From Fontibacterium oligotrophicum (GTDB lineage Bacteria > Pseudomonadota > Alphaproteobacteria > Pelagibacterales > Pelagibacteraceae): 64,000 bases of DNA. This document shows positions 51,279 to 59,611 of this stretch, in pieces. Position 1 is the stretch's first letter; every line of letters begins with the position of its first letter. The stretch lies in assembly GCA_965235975.1 (NCBI GenBank), contig CBDDZZ010000001.1:310001-374000 (forward strand). The letters run 5' to 3'. The notes under the pieces are model-generated. The model was not told the DNA's origin. It saw only the letters and a program-made list of their open reading frames with translations, and did no database searches. The position numbers were made by a program, and so were the translations under genes.

Positions 51279-52364
51279 TTAGTTTCCACACTGAGCTTTG
51301 TGCAGCATTAAATGATCAAGTAATATACATGCAAGCATAGCCTCTCCAATTGGGACTGCGCGAATACCGACGCAAGGATCATGTCTACCTCGAACTGAAA
51401 TTTTTGTATTCCTACCTTTTGTATCAATAGTGTCCCGCGTATTTAATATTGAGGATGTAGGTTTGACCGCAAAGGATGCTGTGATTTCCTGTCCAGTTGA
51501 AATTCCACCTAAAATACCACCAGCATTATTTGATAAAAATTTTGTCTTGCCACTTTTAGATCTTATTTCATCAGAATTTGTTTCTCCTGTTAAACTTGCT
51601 GCATTCATTCCAGCTCCGATGTTTACACCCTTAACGGCATTAATACTCATTAACCCTGCTGCAATATCTTGATCAAGTTTAGAATAAATCGGAGCACCTA
51701 GTCCAACCGGAACTCCTCTAGCTCTAAGTTCAATTACCGCACCACAAGAGCTTCCAGCTTTTCTAATATCCAATAAGTATTGTTCCCACACAGGAACAGT
51801 TTCTTTATCAGGGCAAAAAAATGGATTTTTTCTAATCTCATTATCTTTCCATAAATTCTTATCAATCATTAATGGACCAATTTGTATGACGCCTCCAACA
51901 ATTGAGAATTTCTTACCGAGTAATTTTTTTAATACAGTTTTAGCAATTGCACCTGCTGCAACTCGCGAAGCTGTTTCTCTAGCGGATTGTCTTCCACCTC
52001 CTCTAAAATCTCTATTTCCATACTTCATAAAGTAAGTAAAATCAGCATGCCCTGGTCTAAATTTATCCTTAATGGTTTCATAATCTCTGGATTTTGTATC
52101 CTCATTAAATATGATCATTGAAATAGGGGTTCCAGTAGTTTTTCCTTGAAATAAACCTGATAGTATTTGAACCTGATCTTTTTCTTTTCTTTGTGTTACA
52201 AATTTAGACTGACCAGGACGTCTCTTATTTAATTCAACTTGAATATCTTTCTCAGATAAAACTATGTTAGGAGGACAGCCATCAACCACACAACCAATAG
52301 CTGGGCCATGGGATTCGCCCCATGTCGTAAATCTAAATAGCTTTCCAAAAGTGTTAAATGACAT
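51279..52364 (-). CDS. aroC: Chorismate synthase
   Basis: Last step of the shikimate pathway, EPSP to chorismate using reduced FMN. The 361-aa protein has FTTWGESHGPAIGCVVDGCPP near 12-32 (signature 1), KYGNRDFRGGGRQSARETASRVAAGA around 114-139 (signatures 2 region), and RGRHDPCVGIRAVPIGEAM near 328-346. All three PROSITE-type blocks are intact. Precedes the rhomboid gene on the same strand; divergent from pdxH. Confidence 0.97.
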   Translation of the reverse strand: MSFNTFGKLFRFTTWGESHGPAIGCVVDGCPPNIVLSEKDIQVELNKRRPGQSKFVTQRKEKDQVQILSGLFQGKTTGTPISMIIFNEDTKSRDYETIKDKFRPGHADFTYFMKYGNRDFRGGGRQSARETASRVAAGAIAKTVLKKLLGKKFSIVGGVIQIGPLMIDKNLWKDNEIRKNPFFCPDKETVPVWEQYLLDIRKAGSSCGAVIELRARGVPVGLGAPIYSKLDQDIAAGLMSINAVKGVNIGAGMNAASLTGETNSDEIRSKSGKTKFLSNNAGGILGGISTGQEITASFAVKPTSSILNTRDTIDTKGRNTKISVRGRHDPCVGIRAVPIGEAMLACILLDHLMLHKAQCGN

Positions 52365-52397
52365 TAAATATATTTTATAAGGTATTTTTACTTATTT

Positions 52398-53030
52398 ATG
52401 AATCGAAAAAAAAAATTAAATAAACTAGGTCTCAATGACTGTTTTATGGACAAAAAAAATCCTTTTGAGCTTTTTAAAGTATGGATGTCAAAGGCTGAAA
52501 AAACAGAAATTAATGATCCAAATGCATTAGCGTTAGCAACGGTTAATTCAAAAAAACAACCTTCAGTTCGAATGGTTCTTTTAAAAGGCCTGACAAGTAA
52601 AGAGTTTATTTTTTATACAAATCTAAATAGCCGTAAAAGTAGTGAGTTAAAGAGAAACCCAAAAGCCTCCATGTGCTTCCATTGGAAGAGCTTAAGAAGA
52701 CAAGTTAGAATTGATGGGTCCATCAGCAAAGTACCAAGCAAAGTTGCTAATCAGTATTTTAACTCAAGGCCTTACGGAAGTAGAATTGGAGCTTGGGCCT
52801 CAATTCAGTCAACACCTATGATTTCACGATTAGATTTATTAAAAAGAATTCAACATTTTAAAAAGAAGTTTCCTAATTCAAAAAAAGTCCCTCGACCACC
52901 TTATTGGTCTGGATGGGCTCTCAAAGCAAATGAAATTGAATTTTGGCTAGATGGAGATAATCGAATACATGAAAGATTAAAATACAAAAAATTAGGATCC
53001 AAGTGGAAAAAAGAAATTTTATATCCTTAA
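52398..53030 (+). CDS. pdxH: Pyridoxamine/pyridoxine 5'-phosphate oxidase
   Basis: FMN enzyme making pyridoxal phosphate. The 210-aa product shows NALALATVNSKKQPSVRMVLLKG near 42-64, FIFYTNLNSRKSSELKRNPKASMCFHW in the FMN region, QVRIDGSI, YFNSRPYGSRIGAWAS with the phosphate contacts and EFWLDGDNRIHERLKY at the C-terminus. Complete. Overlaps the convergent proC-like gene by 4 bases. Confidence 0.96.
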   Translation: MNRKKKLNKLGLNDCFMDKKNPFELFKVWMSKAEKTEINDPNALALATVNSKKQPSVRMVLLKGLTSKEFIFYTNLNSRKSSELKRNPKASMCFHWKSLRRQVRIDGSISKVPSKVANQYFNSRPYGSRIGAWASIQSTPMISRLDLLKRIQHFKKKFPNSKKVPRPPYWSGWALKANEIEFWLDGDNRIHERLKYKKLGSKWKKEILYP

Positions 53031-53797
53031 TTTTTTTTTATTCGGCTGTATATTTTTTCGAAACTTTTATTTAAATTTTTAAATACACTTAATCTTTTAA
53101 CACTTAATAATAGCTCTTCATTAATTCCATCCTTCGTTTGGAAATCTTTAATTAACTTATCATTGCTTAGTTTTAAATTTACTAAAAGTTCGTGATTTAA
53201 ACCTTTAAATAAATGACTTAAATATTTTTTAGATATCATCGTATCAATATTTTTGTTGCGTAACCATTTCGAGGCTGTATTGAAAATTTCAAAATAAGTT
53301 GCCATAAATGAGGTCATGACCCATAATTTTTTATTTTCTTTTTCATCATTTGTTGAAAATACTTCACCAAGTTTGCTGAAAAATTTTTCAACATTTTTAT
53401 TTTTTGGGTAAATAATTATTGGCCCGAGATTATATTTAATCATCGGAAGAGGCGCTACTTTAAATACTTTTTTTGCAGGGAATATTATTTTTTTTAGTTC
53501 TGGATTATGAATAGTAGATATAAAATTTAAGACTATATGATTTTTTTTAAACTTTAAATTTTTTAATATCTGCCTTCCAACTTTTGGAGTAACAGAGAGT
53601 ATAACCCAATTTGATTTATCAAGAACCTCTTGATTAGACTTTGCAATTAAAATTTTTTTAAACTTTTTTTTTAAGTATTTACAGTTCTTATTATTTTTGG
53701 GAGATAAAATAATTTCTCTAATATTAATTTTTGCTTTAAAAACTCCCTCAATGACGGAAGTTGCAATTTTTCCAACACCAATAAAGCCTAATTTCAT
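53027..53797 (-). CDS. proC: Pyrroline-5-carboxylate reductase-like protein
   Basis: 256-aa NAD(P)-binding protein of the P5C reductase family, last step of proline synthesis. The Rossmann motif GFIGVGKIATSVIEG is at 4-18, VILSVTPKVGRQIL at about 67-80, PLPMIKYNLGPIIIYP in the middle, and TKDGINEELL near 221-230 corresponds to the family TPGGTNE motif with only T, G, N and E kept. The divergence and 256-aa length leave some doubt that it acts on P5C. Divergent from the tspO unit. Confidence 0.75.
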   Translation of the reverse strand: MKLGFIGVGKIATSVIEGVFKAKINIREIILSPKNNKNCKYLKKKFKKILIAKSNQEVLDKSNWVILSVTPKVGRQILKNLKFKKNHIVLNFISTIHNPELKKIIFPAKKVFKVAPLPMIKYNLGPIIIYPKNKNVEKFFSKLGEVFSTNDEKENKKLWVMTSFMATYFEIFNTASKWLRNKNIDTMISKKYLSHLFKGLNHELLVNLKLSNDKLIKDFQTKDGINEELLLSVKRLSVFKNLNKSFEKIYSRIKKN

Positions 53798-53816
53798 ATT
53801 TTCACAAAATTAATTT

Positions 53817-53849
53817 AGTTAGATATACTACTAACTAGATATATTACTA
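53817..53849. repeat. Two imperfect 17-base direct repeats, 16-bp period, in the proC/tspO divergent region
   Basis: AGTTAGATATACTACTA (53817-53833) and AACTAGATATATTACTA (53833-53849) match at 14 of 17 positions. They lie just upstream of proC and about 115 bases upstream of the tspO-unit promoter. Could be a regulator site or simple AT-rich repetition. Confidence 0.4.
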
Positions 53850-53962
53850 ATAAGTATAATTAAAACATTAGTAAAACTTTTATTTTCCACATCATTAAAC
53901 TTACTAGCCTGATTCAAATTGACTTTTAACATTGTATAAACGATTATTAGATTCGTTAGAAA

Positions 53963-53992
53963 TTGACCCTACGTAGACACGTAAAGTACAAT
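53963..53992 (+). promoter_or_regulatory. Strong sigma70-type promoter of the small-ORF/tspO unit
   Basis: TTGACC (53963-53968) and TACAAT (53987-53992) have an 18-base spacer; each box is one base from consensus. The spacer begins with the palindrome CTACGTAG (53969-53976), a possible operator. The predicted leader is about 57 nt and contains AAAGGAGG. An upstream TTGACT near 53929 could be a second promoter. Confidence 0.6.
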
Positions 53993-54056
53993 AGTTTAGG
54001 AAACACTAAAGTATAAAAACCTTAAAATTATATAACCCTAAAAGGAGGCGGCTTAA

Positions 54057-54215
54057 TTGAATCTGGAATTATTTTATAATCCTGGCAATGTGCTTTGTGA
54101 TTTTCTCAAAATAAAAGACGATCATAAATTTATTTTAAGAGTTTTTGTTAATTTAACTTATTATGGACATATATTAGCGGGACTCGCTTTATTTTATGTT
54201 AAATTAACAAGTTAA
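54057..54215 (+). CDS. Small 52-aa membrane peptide, unknown function, upstream of tspO
   Basis: I do not recognise this protein. It opens with TTG 8 bases after AGGAGG (54043-54048), by far the best Shine-Dalgarno sequence in the window, and behind a strong promoter. It runs 52 codons to a TAA 5 bases before the tspO ATG, so the two are probably cotranscribed. The first half is polar (MNLELFYNPGNVLCDF, then KIKDDHK), and residues about 26-48 form one hydrophobic segment (FVNLTYYGHILAGLALFYV) with a short KLTS tail. Signals for translation support a real gene; a regulatory leader peptide is the alternative. Confidence 0.6.
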   Translation: MNLELFYNPGNVLCDFLKIKDDHKFILRVFVNLTYYGHILAGLALFYVKLTS

Positions 54216-54220
54216 TAGTA

Positions 54221-54715
54221 ATGATTGCAAAATTAAAACCAAGACCAAGACATTATTTAAGTTTATTTTTTATTATTTTAGCTACCTTTTTAATAACTTT
54301 TCCGTCAGGTTTCGTAACGAAAGCTGCTATGGATCCTTGGTATTATAATTTAGCAAAACCAGCATTTAACCCTCCAAATTGGATTTTCGGACCTGTGTGG
54401 ACTTTACTTTATGCAATGATGTCAGTTGCAGTTTGGCTTGCTTATAACAAAAGCAAACATTCAAATAAAATATTAGTAATTTATTTTATTCATTTATTTA
54501 TTAATGCAAGCTGGAGTTATGTATTTTTTTACTACAAGCAAATTTTTCTTGCGAGTTTTATAATTTCGTTAATTATTTTTTTTATTCTATATTTGATGGT
54601 TTTGTATTCAAAGTATAGCAAGTCCTCCGTTGTGTTAATGCTTCCTTATTTTGCATGGTCAACGTATGCGCTATATCTAAATAGTACAATTTATATTCTT
54701 AATTCGTCCTATTAA
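54221..54715 (+). CDS. tspO: TspO/MBR family tryptophan-rich sensory protein
   Basis: Five-segment membrane protein that binds porphyrins and related ligands; in Rhodobacter it modulates photosystem gene expression in response to oxygen. The 164-aa sequence has PWYYNLAKPAFNPPNWIFGP near 39-58 then VWTLLYAMMSVAVWLAY, NASWSYVFFYYKQ and PYFAWSTYALYLN near 142-154, all family hallmarks. It follows the 52-aa membrane peptide. The 3' end overlaps the convergent prenyl synthase gene by 17 bases. Confidence 0.93.
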   Translation: MIAKLKPRPRHYLSLFFIILATFLITFPSGFVTKAAMDPWYYNLAKPAFNPPNWIFGPVWTLLYAMMSVAVWLAYNKSKHSNKILVIYFIHLFINASWSYVFFYYKQIFLASFIISLIIFFILYLMVLYSKYSKSSVVLMLPYFAWSTYALYLNSTIYILNSSY

Positions 54716-55712
54716 TTAAGTAAAAAGTTAATTCCTGGAGATGTTTTTTAATATCAGAATTTTTAAATATATTTAAAGAGTCCGAAGATACATTTGCGAA
54801 ATATTCAGCTCTTTTTTTACATACAGAAATTACTTCATACTTTTTTATTAATGATAAAATCATGCTTAATTCTTTTTCATTTCTAGTTTCTTTAATAAAA
54901 TATTTTTTAATTTCTTTTCTTTCTTTCTCATTTGATTTTTGAAATAAAATAATAATTGGTAAAGTAATTTTACCCTCATAAAAATCATTGCCGACATCTT
55001 TACCAAATTTTTTAGTAGAATTATAATCTAGAATATCATCACTAATTTGAAATATGATACCAAGATTAACGCCATAAGATTGTAAGGCTTTTTTTTCGTT
55101 TTCTGATTTACTTGCAAGACAACCACCAACTTTCATTGCCGCACCAAATAAAGAAGCTGTCTTTTGTGTTACAATATTTAAATAAACTTGCTCAGTAATA
55201 TCTACTTCTTTTTTGTGCTGCAGTTGCAACACTTCACCTTGAGCAATTTCTGCAGATATATTAGATAATAGTTTAAGAATTTCTAAAGAACCAACATCAA
55301 CCATAATTTCAAAACATCTGCTTAAGAAATAATCACCAACCAGAATAGAAGTTTGGTTTCCCCAAATCACGTTTGAAGTTTTTTTGCCCCGTCTTAGTAA
55401 GCTGTTATCAATAACATCATCATGAAGTAAAGTTGCGCTATGAATGAGTTCAACACAGGCAGCTAAATGAATATTATGCTCGCCTTTATATTCGTTAATA
55501 TTTGCACTTGCTAAAGTTAATAAAGATCTTAATCTTTTTCCACCAGAACCTAGCTGATATCCAGCCATCTTTCCAATTAGATCTACCTCACTTGATAATT
55601 TTAATTTGGTAAATTCTTCTACTTTGTTTAAGTTCTCATTAAATATTTCTCTAAGAGAATCGTAAGGAGTTTTTTTTTGAAACTTTTCTAGTTGTACGAT
55701 ATTATTTTTCAC
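54699..55712 (-). CDS. ispB: Long-chain polyprenyl diphosphate synthase (quinone side chain)
   Basis: Trans-prenyltransferase elongating isoprenoid diphosphates, in alphaproteobacteria usually for the ubiquinone tail. The 337-aa protein has GKMAGYQLGSGGKRLRSLL near 47-65, the first aspartate-rich motif LLHDDVIDNS near 95-104 followed by RRGKKTSNVIWG, and the second motif FQISDDILDYN near 217-227. The residues before the first motif (CVELIHSATLLHDD) fit a long-chain product. Starts with GTG. Chain length cannot be fixed by reading. Confidence 0.9.
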   Translation of the reverse strand: MKNNIVQLEKFQKKTPYDSLREIFNENLNKVEEFTKLKLSSEVDLIGKMAGYQLGSGGKRLRSLLTLASANINEYKGEHNIHLAACVELIHSATLLHDDVIDNSLLRRGKKTSNVIWGNQTSILVGDYFLSRCFEIMVDVGSLEILKLLSNISAEIAQGEVLQLQHKKEVDITEQVYLNIVTQKTASLFGAAMKVGGCLASKSENEKKALQSYGVNLGIIFQISDDILDYNSTKKFGKDVGNDFYEGKITLPIIILFQKSNEKERKEIKKYFIKETRNEKELSMILSLIKKYEVISVCKKRAEYFANVSSDSLNIFKNSDIKKHLQELTFYLINRTN

Positions 55713-55798
55713 GGGGCCTTTGTAGCATTAATAAACGTAAAGTATTATTAAATTTTTACTCTGGAATACTAATAATAAACGTTTAAAAGATACTAATT

Positions 55799-56611
55799 AT
55801 GTTTTCATTTTTTAAATCAAAACCAATAGTTTCTCTAATAAGATTAAACGGAGTTATAGGAAATGTAGGCAGATTTAGCCAAGGCATGAGTTATGCTAGT
55901 CAAAGCGATACTATTAAAAAAGCCTTTGCTTTAAAGAATATTAAAGCAGTAGTAATCTCTATTAATTCTCCTGGAGGATCACCAGTTCAGTCTAATCTTC
56001 TATATGATCTTATTCGGTCAGAAGCGGATGCTAAAAAAGTAAGAGTAATTACCTATGCCGAGGATGTAGCTGCTTCAGGCGGATATATGTTGATGTGTGC
56101 TGGAGATGAAATTTATGCAAACGCAAATTCAATTGTAGGATCAATCGGGGTAATTTATTCAGGATTTGGATTTCAAGAGTTAATAAAAAAAATTGGCGTG
56201 CAAAGGAGAGTGCATACTGCAGGCGAGAGCAAAAGTATTTTAGATCCGTTTTTAGAGGAAAAAAAAGAAGATATAGAAAAGTTAAAATCATTGCAAAAAG
56301 ATTTGCATGAAGAATTTATTAATTTAGTTAAAAATAGTAGAAAAGATAAAATTAAATCTGAAAATCATTCCTTGTTATTTTCGGGTGAGTTTTGGTCTGG
56401 TAAAAAATCTTTGCAACTTGGCTTAGTTGATGGAGTTGGAACTTTACAAGTAATTTTAAAAGAAAAATTTGGTAAAGATCTTAAAGTTAAAAAATTTGAA
56501 GCAGCACAAAGTTGGTTAAAACGAAAACTTTCCTCACAATTATCAGGATCATATTCTGAAGTTATAAATGAACTGGAAGTAAGATCGATCTGGAACAAAT
56601 ATGGCTTATAA
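55799..56611 (+). CDS. sppA: SppA-type signal peptide peptidase (S49 family)
   Basis: Serine protease degrading leftover signal peptides. 270 aa, the short single-domain form. VVISINSPGGSPVQSNLLYD near 49-68 is the substrate groove; AASGGYMLMCAGDEIYANANS near 87-107 carries the catalytic serine (ASGGY); GSIGVIYSGFGFQ and the later HTAGESKSILDPF contain the lysine expected at about residue 142. No clear N-terminal membrane segment, unlike E. coli SppA, so it may be soluble or peripheral. Two bases before glyQ. Confidence 0.88.
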   Translation: MFSFFKSKPIVSLIRLNGVIGNVGRFSQGMSYASQSDTIKKAFALKNIKAVVISINSPGGSPVQSNLLYDLIRSEADAKKVRVITYAEDVAASGGYMLMCAGDEIYANANSIVGSIGVIYSGFGFQELIKKIGVQRRVHTAGESKSILDPFLEEKKEDIEKLKSLQKDLHEEFINLVKNSRKDKIKSENHSLLFSGEFWSGKKSLQLGLVDGVGTLQVILKEKFGKDLKVKKFEAAQSWLKRKLSSQLSGSYSEVINELEVRSIWNKYGL

Positions 56612-56613
56612 AA

Positions 56614-57543
56614 ATGGTAGCTAAAAAAAAAATAAATATAAAAAAAGTCATAACTAAAAAAAAGGTTGTAGTTAAAAATAAATCAAAGCTACAAGATTTA
56701 TCTTTTCAGGAAGTTATATTTAAATTACAAAAATTCTGGTCAGATTATGGTTGTGTAGTGATGCAACCTTACGATATAGAAGTAGGGGCCGGCACTTTTC
56801 ATCCCGCAACAACATTAAGATCTTTGGGACCAAAGCCTTGGAAAGCAGCCTATGTTCAGCCATCTAGAAGACCAACAGATGGTCGTTACGGAGATAATCC
56901 AAATAGACTTCAGCATTATTATCAATTTCAAGTTTTAATAAAACCATCTCCAGAAAATGTTCAAAGTCTTTACCTTAAAAGTTTAAGTGCTCTTGGAATA
57001 AATTATAAGGAGCATGATATTCGTTTTGTAGAAGATGATTGGGAGAGTCCAACATTAGGAGCTTCAGGACTTGGATGGGAAGTATGGTGCGATGGAATGG
57101 AGATTACTCAATTTACTTATTTTCAACAGATGGCAGGATTTGAATGTAAACCAGTATCAGCAGAAATTACTTATGGTCTTGAGAGAATTACAATGTTCAT
57201 TCAAGGAGTAGACAGTGTTTTTGATATTAGATGGAACAATGAAGGCATTAAATATGGAGATGTTTATAAACGTAATGAAAAAGAATTTTCAGCTTATAAT
57301 TTTGAATTTGCAAACGCAGATAATCTTTTAAAATCATTTGTCATGGCAGAAGGCGAGTGTCAGCATTTATTATCTAAAAATTTAGCTCTTCCTGCTTATG
57401 ATCAATGTTTAAAAGCTAGTCATATATTTAATACTTTAGACGCAAGAGGAGTTATATCGGTGACAGAAAGAGCTGGATTTATTAATAAAATTAGAACTCT
57501 AGTTAAGAATACAGCAGAAGTTTGGTTGAAGAACTCTGATTAA
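56614..57543 (+). CDS. glyQ: Glycyl-tRNA synthetase alpha subunit, with lysine-rich N-terminal extension
   Basis: Catalytic subunit of the tetrameric bacterial GlyRS. From residue about 29 the protein is canonical: SFQEVIFKLQKFWSDYGCVVMQPYD, then GAGTFHPATTLRSLGPKPW, then QPSRRPTDGRYGDNPNRLQHYYQFQV. WEVWCDGMEITQFTYFQQ follows. Before it lie about 28 residues, roughly half lysine (MVAKKKINIKKVITKKK and so on). No better start exists downstream, so the extension seems real. The stop overlaps the glyS start. Confidence 0.96.
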   Translation: MVAKKKINIKKVITKKKVVVKNKSKLQDLSFQEVIFKLQKFWSDYGCVVMQPYDIEVGAGTFHPATTLRSLGPKPWKAAYVQPSRRPTDGRYGDNPNRLQHYYQFQVLIKPSPENVQSLYLKSLSALGINYKEHDIRFVEDDWESPTLGASGLGWEVWCDGMEITQFTYFQQMAGFECKPVSAEITYGLERITMFIQGVDSVFDIRWNNEGIKYGDVYKRNEKEFSAYNFEFANADNLLKSFVMAEGECQHLLSKNLALPAYDQCLKASHIFNTLDARGVISVTERAGFINKIRTLVKNTAEVWLKNSD

Positions 57544-59609
57544 TGTCTGATTTATTATTAGAACTATATTCTGAGGAAATACCACCCATATTACAAGAAG
57601 ATGCAAAGAACAATATTGCAGCAAATTTTATATCATTTTTTGAAAAACATAATTTTAAAAAAATTGTAAGTGAAACATATTCAACTCCAAAAAGATTAAT
57701 ATTTTATTATAGTAATTTACCAATAAATATTAAAACTGAAGCGAAAGTTTTAAGAGGTCCAAAAGTTGGAGCTCCAGAACAAGCTATACAAGGATTTATT
57801 AAGTCAAATAATTTAGATCCAAAAGATATTTACGAAGAAGAAATAGACAAAGGCATGTTTATTTTTGCGAAAATACAAAAAAAAGAAATACCTGTTATTG
57901 AAGAAATTAAAAAAAATATCCCTAATTTTTTAAATGGTCTGCAGTGGAGAAAAAAAATGCGGTGGAGTAATTTTGATCTTTCTTGGGGCAGACCTTTAAA
58001 GTCAATTTTGTGTTTATTTGATAAAAAAATTATTCCATTTAATTTTTTTCACCTAACAGCTACAAACATTACATATGTTGATGGGCCATTAGAAGATAAA
58101 GCCGTTATAATTAAAGATTATTCTCATTTTAAAAAAATATTACATGAAAAAAGAATTACTTTTGATAACGCAGAAAGAGAAAAATTAATTACTAAAAATA
58201 TTCTTTCATTTCTAAAAAAAAATGATTGTGAACTAGAAATTAATAGTAAATTACTTAAACAAGTCGTTAATCTTGTTGAAGATCCAATAGTTTTAAAGGG
58301 TTCATTTTTAAAAGATTTTTTAAAATTACCAGAAGAGCTACTTATTTTAACAATGCAGCATCATCAAAGATATTTTCCAATGCGTTCTATAAATAACCAT
58401 AAACTAATTAATAATTTTATTGTTGTGGCAAATAAAGAAGACATTAAAAATAAAATTATAAAGGGAAATGAAAGAGTCCTTACAGCACGCTTAGCTGATG
58501 CAAAATTTTTCTGGGAAAAAAATAAAAGTCAAAATTTAGTAAAGCAAGTAAGTAAACTTAAAGGAATCATATTTTATCAAGGCCTAGGTTCGCTTCATGA
58601 TAAAACTCAAAGAATAAGAGTTTTGGCATCATTTATTGCAGATATTGTTAATTGTAGAAAAGATGATGCAGAAATAGCAGCCTCTATTTGTAAGGCAGAT
58701 TTAGTTTCAGATTTAGTAGGAGAATATCCAGAGCTACAGGGAGTTCTTGGAAAATATTTTGCAGTTGAACAAGGATTTAGTTTAGAAATTGCCAACGCAA
58801 TCTCTGATCATTATTTACCAGTTGGACCAGAAGATAGGGTCCCAAAAGAAAAAATTTCAATTGCAGTTGCGCTAGCTGATAAGATTGATAATTTAGTTGG
58901 CTTCTTCGGTATTAATGAGAAACCAACAAGCTCAAAAGATCCTTATGCACTAAGAAGATCAGCCCTTGGTATTCTAAGAATATTAATAGAAAATAGAATT
59001 TCTATTTCATTAAAAGAATTAATTAATAATTCAAAAAATTCATATCTTACTCAACGAGTGAATATGCAGAATCTTAAGTTTACTGAAGAAATTTTATCTT
59101 TTATTTCAGATAGATTTAAAAACTTACTTAAAGATCATAAAATTAGACCCGATGTTATTGAGTCTGTTTTAATCAATAGTAGAGCCGACGATTATTTCTC
59201 TTTGTTCACAAAGATCAAAAATTTAAACAAAGTACTAAAAACTGATGAAGGTGAAAATGTTATTGCAGTTTATAAAAGATGTGCAAATATTTTAGAACAA
59301 TCAAAAAAAGATCTTAAACAGGAGCTATTTGGAGACCCTGACGCTGTTTTATTCAAACATAATGAAGAGAATTTTTTATTAGAAAAAATAAACGAAATTA
59401 GAGAACATTATACAACTCCTGCACGATTAAGGACTGTAGAACAAACTATGGGTTTATTAGCTGGAACAAAAAGTTTTGTTGATAAGTTTTTTGATAACGT
59501 AAAAGTAAATGACGAAAATGAGCAGATCAAAAAAAACAGACTAGAGTTACTATTTCTATTGTGTAAAACTTTTGATAGTTTTGCTGACTTTTCAAAATTT
59601 GAGGTTTAG
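57543..59609 (+). CDS. glyS: Glycyl-tRNA synthetase beta subunit
   Basis: 688-aa tRNA-binding subunit. N-terminal LLLELYSEEIPPILQEDA near 4-21, LRGPKVGAPEQAIQGF, then RWSNFDLSWGRPLKSIL near 140-156. The LTMQHHQRYFPMR motif is near 273-285. The HD-like region SICKADLVSDLVGEYPELQGVLGKYFA spans about 379-405, and KPTSSKDPYALRRSALGILRIL near 458-479. The anticodon-binding tail (DALRARRLQ-type) is reduced but ends in a plausible helical domain. Starts inside the glyQ stop as TAATG. Confidence 0.96.
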   Translation: MSDLLLELYSEEIPPILQEDAKNNIAANFISFFEKHNFKKIVSETYSTPKRLIFYYSNLPINIKTEAKVLRGPKVGAPEQAIQGFIKSNNLDPKDIYEEEIDKGMFIFAKIQKKEIPVIEEIKKNIPNFLNGLQWRKKMRWSNFDLSWGRPLKSILCLFDKKIIPFNFFHLTATNITYVDGPLEDKAVIIKDYSHFKKILHEKRITFDNAEREKLITKNILSFLKKNDCELEINSKLLKQVVNLVEDPIVLKGSFLKDFLKLPEELLILTMQHHQRYFPMRSINNHKLINNFIVVANKEDIKNKIIKGNERVLTARLADAKFFWEKNKSQNLVKQVSKLKGIIFYQGLGSLHDKTQRIRVLASFIADIVNCRKDDAEIAASICKADLVSDLVGEYPELQGVLGKYFAVEQGFSLEIANAISDHYLPVGPEDRVPKEKISIAVALADKIDNLVGFFGINEKPTSSKDPYALRRSALGILRILIENRISISLKELINNSKNSYLTQRVNMQNLKFTEEILSFISDRFKNLLKDHKIRPDVIESVLINSRADDYFSLFTKIKNLNKVLKTDEGENVIAVYKRCANILEQSKKDLKQELFGDPDAVLFKHNEENFLLEKINEIREHYTTPARLRTVEQTMGLLAGTKSFVDKFFDNVKVNDENEQIKKNRLELLFLLCKTFDSFADFSKFEV

Positions 59610-59611
59610 AA

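Noticed and set aside
53798..54056. Riboswitch or other structured RNA in the tspO leader
   Set aside because: No match to SAM, glycine or other motifs I recognise, and no strong stems besides the short CTACGTAG palindrome, which lies upstream of the predicted transcript start.
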